Shown in pieces: positions 5,889 through 6,714 of a stretch of DNA of 6,714 nt; the first letter of the stretch is position 1, and every line of letters begins with the position of its first letter. The notes beneath the pieces were generated by a model. The model saw nothing but the letters and a program-made list of their open reading frames with translations, was not told the DNA's origin and ran no database searches. Source of the stretch: an uncultured Gammaproteobacteria bacterium (GTDB taxonomy: Bacteria > Pseudomonadota > Gammaproteobacteria > CAIUAS01). The position numbers and the translations under genes are program-made. The stretch is taken from positions 1-6,714 of the forward strand of contig CAIUAS010000294.1 of assembly GCA_903897205.1 (NCBI GenBank), given 5' to 3'.

Positions 5889-5917
5889 TTGCAAGGTTAC
5901 ATTTTATAAAATATATA
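5889..5917 (+). promoter_or_regulatory. Candidate promoter of the diiron MBL-fold gene
   Basis: TTGCAA (5889-5894) and TATATA (5912-5917) are separated by 17 bases and would start transcription near 5924, about 34 bases before the ATG at 5958. Each hexamer matches four of six consensus positions. The surroundings are A+T-rich, so chance matches are likely. The rest of 5765-5957 holds only the palindromes and mini-ORF listed separately. Confidence 0.4.
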
Positions 5918-5957
5918 GAATTCAATGGAATACCGTTTTTATTTACAAGGAAAAATC

Positions 5958-6714
5958 ATGCGAAATATTAAAGTCTTTGACTCTTCAGAACATCAATTTA
6001 TTTTACTCAACGAAAGTGACCCGGGCGAAGAGAACGGGATAAGATCAAATCAATATTTAATTATGCATCACGGTGACGGTGTTTTGCTTGACCCTGGTGG
6101 TTTTGGCGTTATGCCGCGTGTTTTATCGGAAATGTTGCGGTATGTTGAGCCGTGCAACATTAAAGCTATTATGCTATCTCATCAAGACCCCGACATCGTT
6201 GCTGGCCTTGCCACCTGGCTTGAAGTGACCGCTGCCCCCGTTTATATCTCTAAAATTTGGACGCGTTTTTTGCCTCATTATGGCATCAAGGATATTAGTA
6301 GATTTATTGGAGTGCCTGATAGTGGAGCATCATTCGCCATGTCCTCAGACTTTCAATTGCAATTGGTCCCTGCTCACTTTCTTCATTCGGAGGGACAGAT
6401 GAACGTGTACGATCCCATAGCAAAAATTTTGTTTAGTGGTGATATTGGAGCAGCAGCAGTACCTCATGATAAAAGCTATTGTTTTGTTGATGATTTTGAA
6501 GCGCATTTACCGTATATAGAATGGTTTCATCGTCGTTATATGTGTTCAAACCGTGCCGTTCGTGTTTGGGTTGAAACCATTTCTAAACTCGATATTGATA
6601 TTATTGCTCCTCAACATGGTCCAATTTATAGAGGCCAAGCAGTTCAAGATTTTATTAGTTGGTTTGAAAATCTTCAATGTGGTATAGATTTAATGAAAAG
6701 CGGTGGTGAATTTC
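5958..6714 (+). CDS. MBL-fold diiron protein of the oxygen-binding (flavodiiron/ODP-like) type, 3' end beyond the window
   Basis: I translated 252 codons from the ATG at 5958 to the right edge without a stop; AAGGA (5947-5951) lies six bases upstream. The fold is a metallo-beta-lactamase domain of the flavodiiron branch. SNQYLIM (30-36) and LLDPGG (43-48) form the first strands. The metal set is visible: His75, Asp77 and Asp79 in SHQDPD, His140 in PAH, Asp162 in FSGD and His220 in PQHGP. Classical hydrolases have HxHxDH; flavodiiron and ODP domains have HxE/DxD and bind a non-haem diiron site that reacts with or senses O2 (family knowledge). Here the middle residue is Asp rather than Glu. The domain looks essentially complete by ~240. 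Whether it ends soon or continues into a flavodoxin, sensor or signalling domain cannot be seen. Role in O2/NO handling or redox sensing is inferred. Confidence 0.82.
   Translation, partial: MRNIKVFDSSEHQFILLNESDPGEENGIRSNQYLIMHHGDGVLLDPGGFGVMPRVLSEMLRYVEPCNIKAIMLSHQDPDIVAGLATWLEVTAAPVYISKIWTRFLPHYGIKDISRFIGVPDSGASFAMSSDFQLQLVPAHFLHSEGQMNVYDPIAKILFSGDIGAAAVPHDKSYCFVDDFEAHLPYIEWFHRRYMCSNRAVRVWVETISKLDIDIIAPQHGPIYRGQAVQDFISWFENLQCGIDLMKSGGEF

Noticed and set aside
5854..6042. A 62-codon frame starting with GTG at 5854
   Set aside because: Its 3' half overlaps the diiron gene in another frame, its Shine-Dalgarno is too close to the start, and the Cys/Tyr-rich product resembles no family.
1..6714. 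CRISPR array or insertion sequence
   Set aside because: No regularly spaced repeats, no transposase and no paired terminal inverted repeats with a target duplication were seen. The only mobile-element gene is the integrase.

Overview
The window looks like accessory DNA of an intracellular gammaproteobacterium of the Legionellales type (Legionella, Coxiella or a relative). This assignment is an inference. It rests on A+T-rich effector-like genes (a HAD-fold and an EEP-fold protein, each with a long non-catalytic C-terminal part) and on a 20-bp direct repeat upstream of one of them that resembles the Legionella/Coxiella PmrA box. No rRNA, tRNA or housekeeping gene is present to fix the taxon.

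Layout from left to right: (1) 1-1167, minus strand, most of a tyrosine recombinase (integrase) with the whole catalytic set visible; its C-terminus runs off the left edge. (2) 1168-1295, a divergent promoter region with a perfect 8+3+8 palindrome just before the ribosome binding site of the next gene. (3) 1296-2540, plus strand, a HAD-superfamily protein with a helical C-terminal half. It stops inside three tandem copies of the heptamer GCATTAA. With two copies the frame would continue 73 codons to a stop at 2758-2760, so the gene is interrupted, or switched, by a 7-bp repeat. (4) 2761-2951, convergent intergenic DNA with a stem followed by six T on the minus strand (a terminator candidate) and a second 10-bp stem. 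(5) 2952-4652, minus strand, an EEP-fold (endonuclease/exonuclease/phosphatase) protein with a glycine-rich hydrophobic region, preceded by the PmrA-like box. (6) 4653-4828, a divergent promoter region. (7) 4829-5764, plus strand, an aminoglycoside-phosphotransferase-family kinase with its own sigma70-like promoter. (8) 5765-5957, a spacer with overlapping palindromes, a 10-codon mini-ORF and a promoter candidate. (9) 5958 to the right edge, plus strand, a metallo-beta-lactamase-fold protein of the diiron, oxygen-binding (flavodiiron/ODP-like) type.

There is no obvious shared operon: strands alternate and each gene has its own upstream signals. The integrase and the two effector-like genes suggest a mobile or once-mobile segment carrying host-interaction genes. 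The kinase and the diiron protein may be resident or accessory. The strongest observation is the heptamer repeat that removes a charged, Glu-rich C-terminus, the kind of tail that serves as the translocation signal of Dot/Icm type IVB effectors, from the HAD protein.
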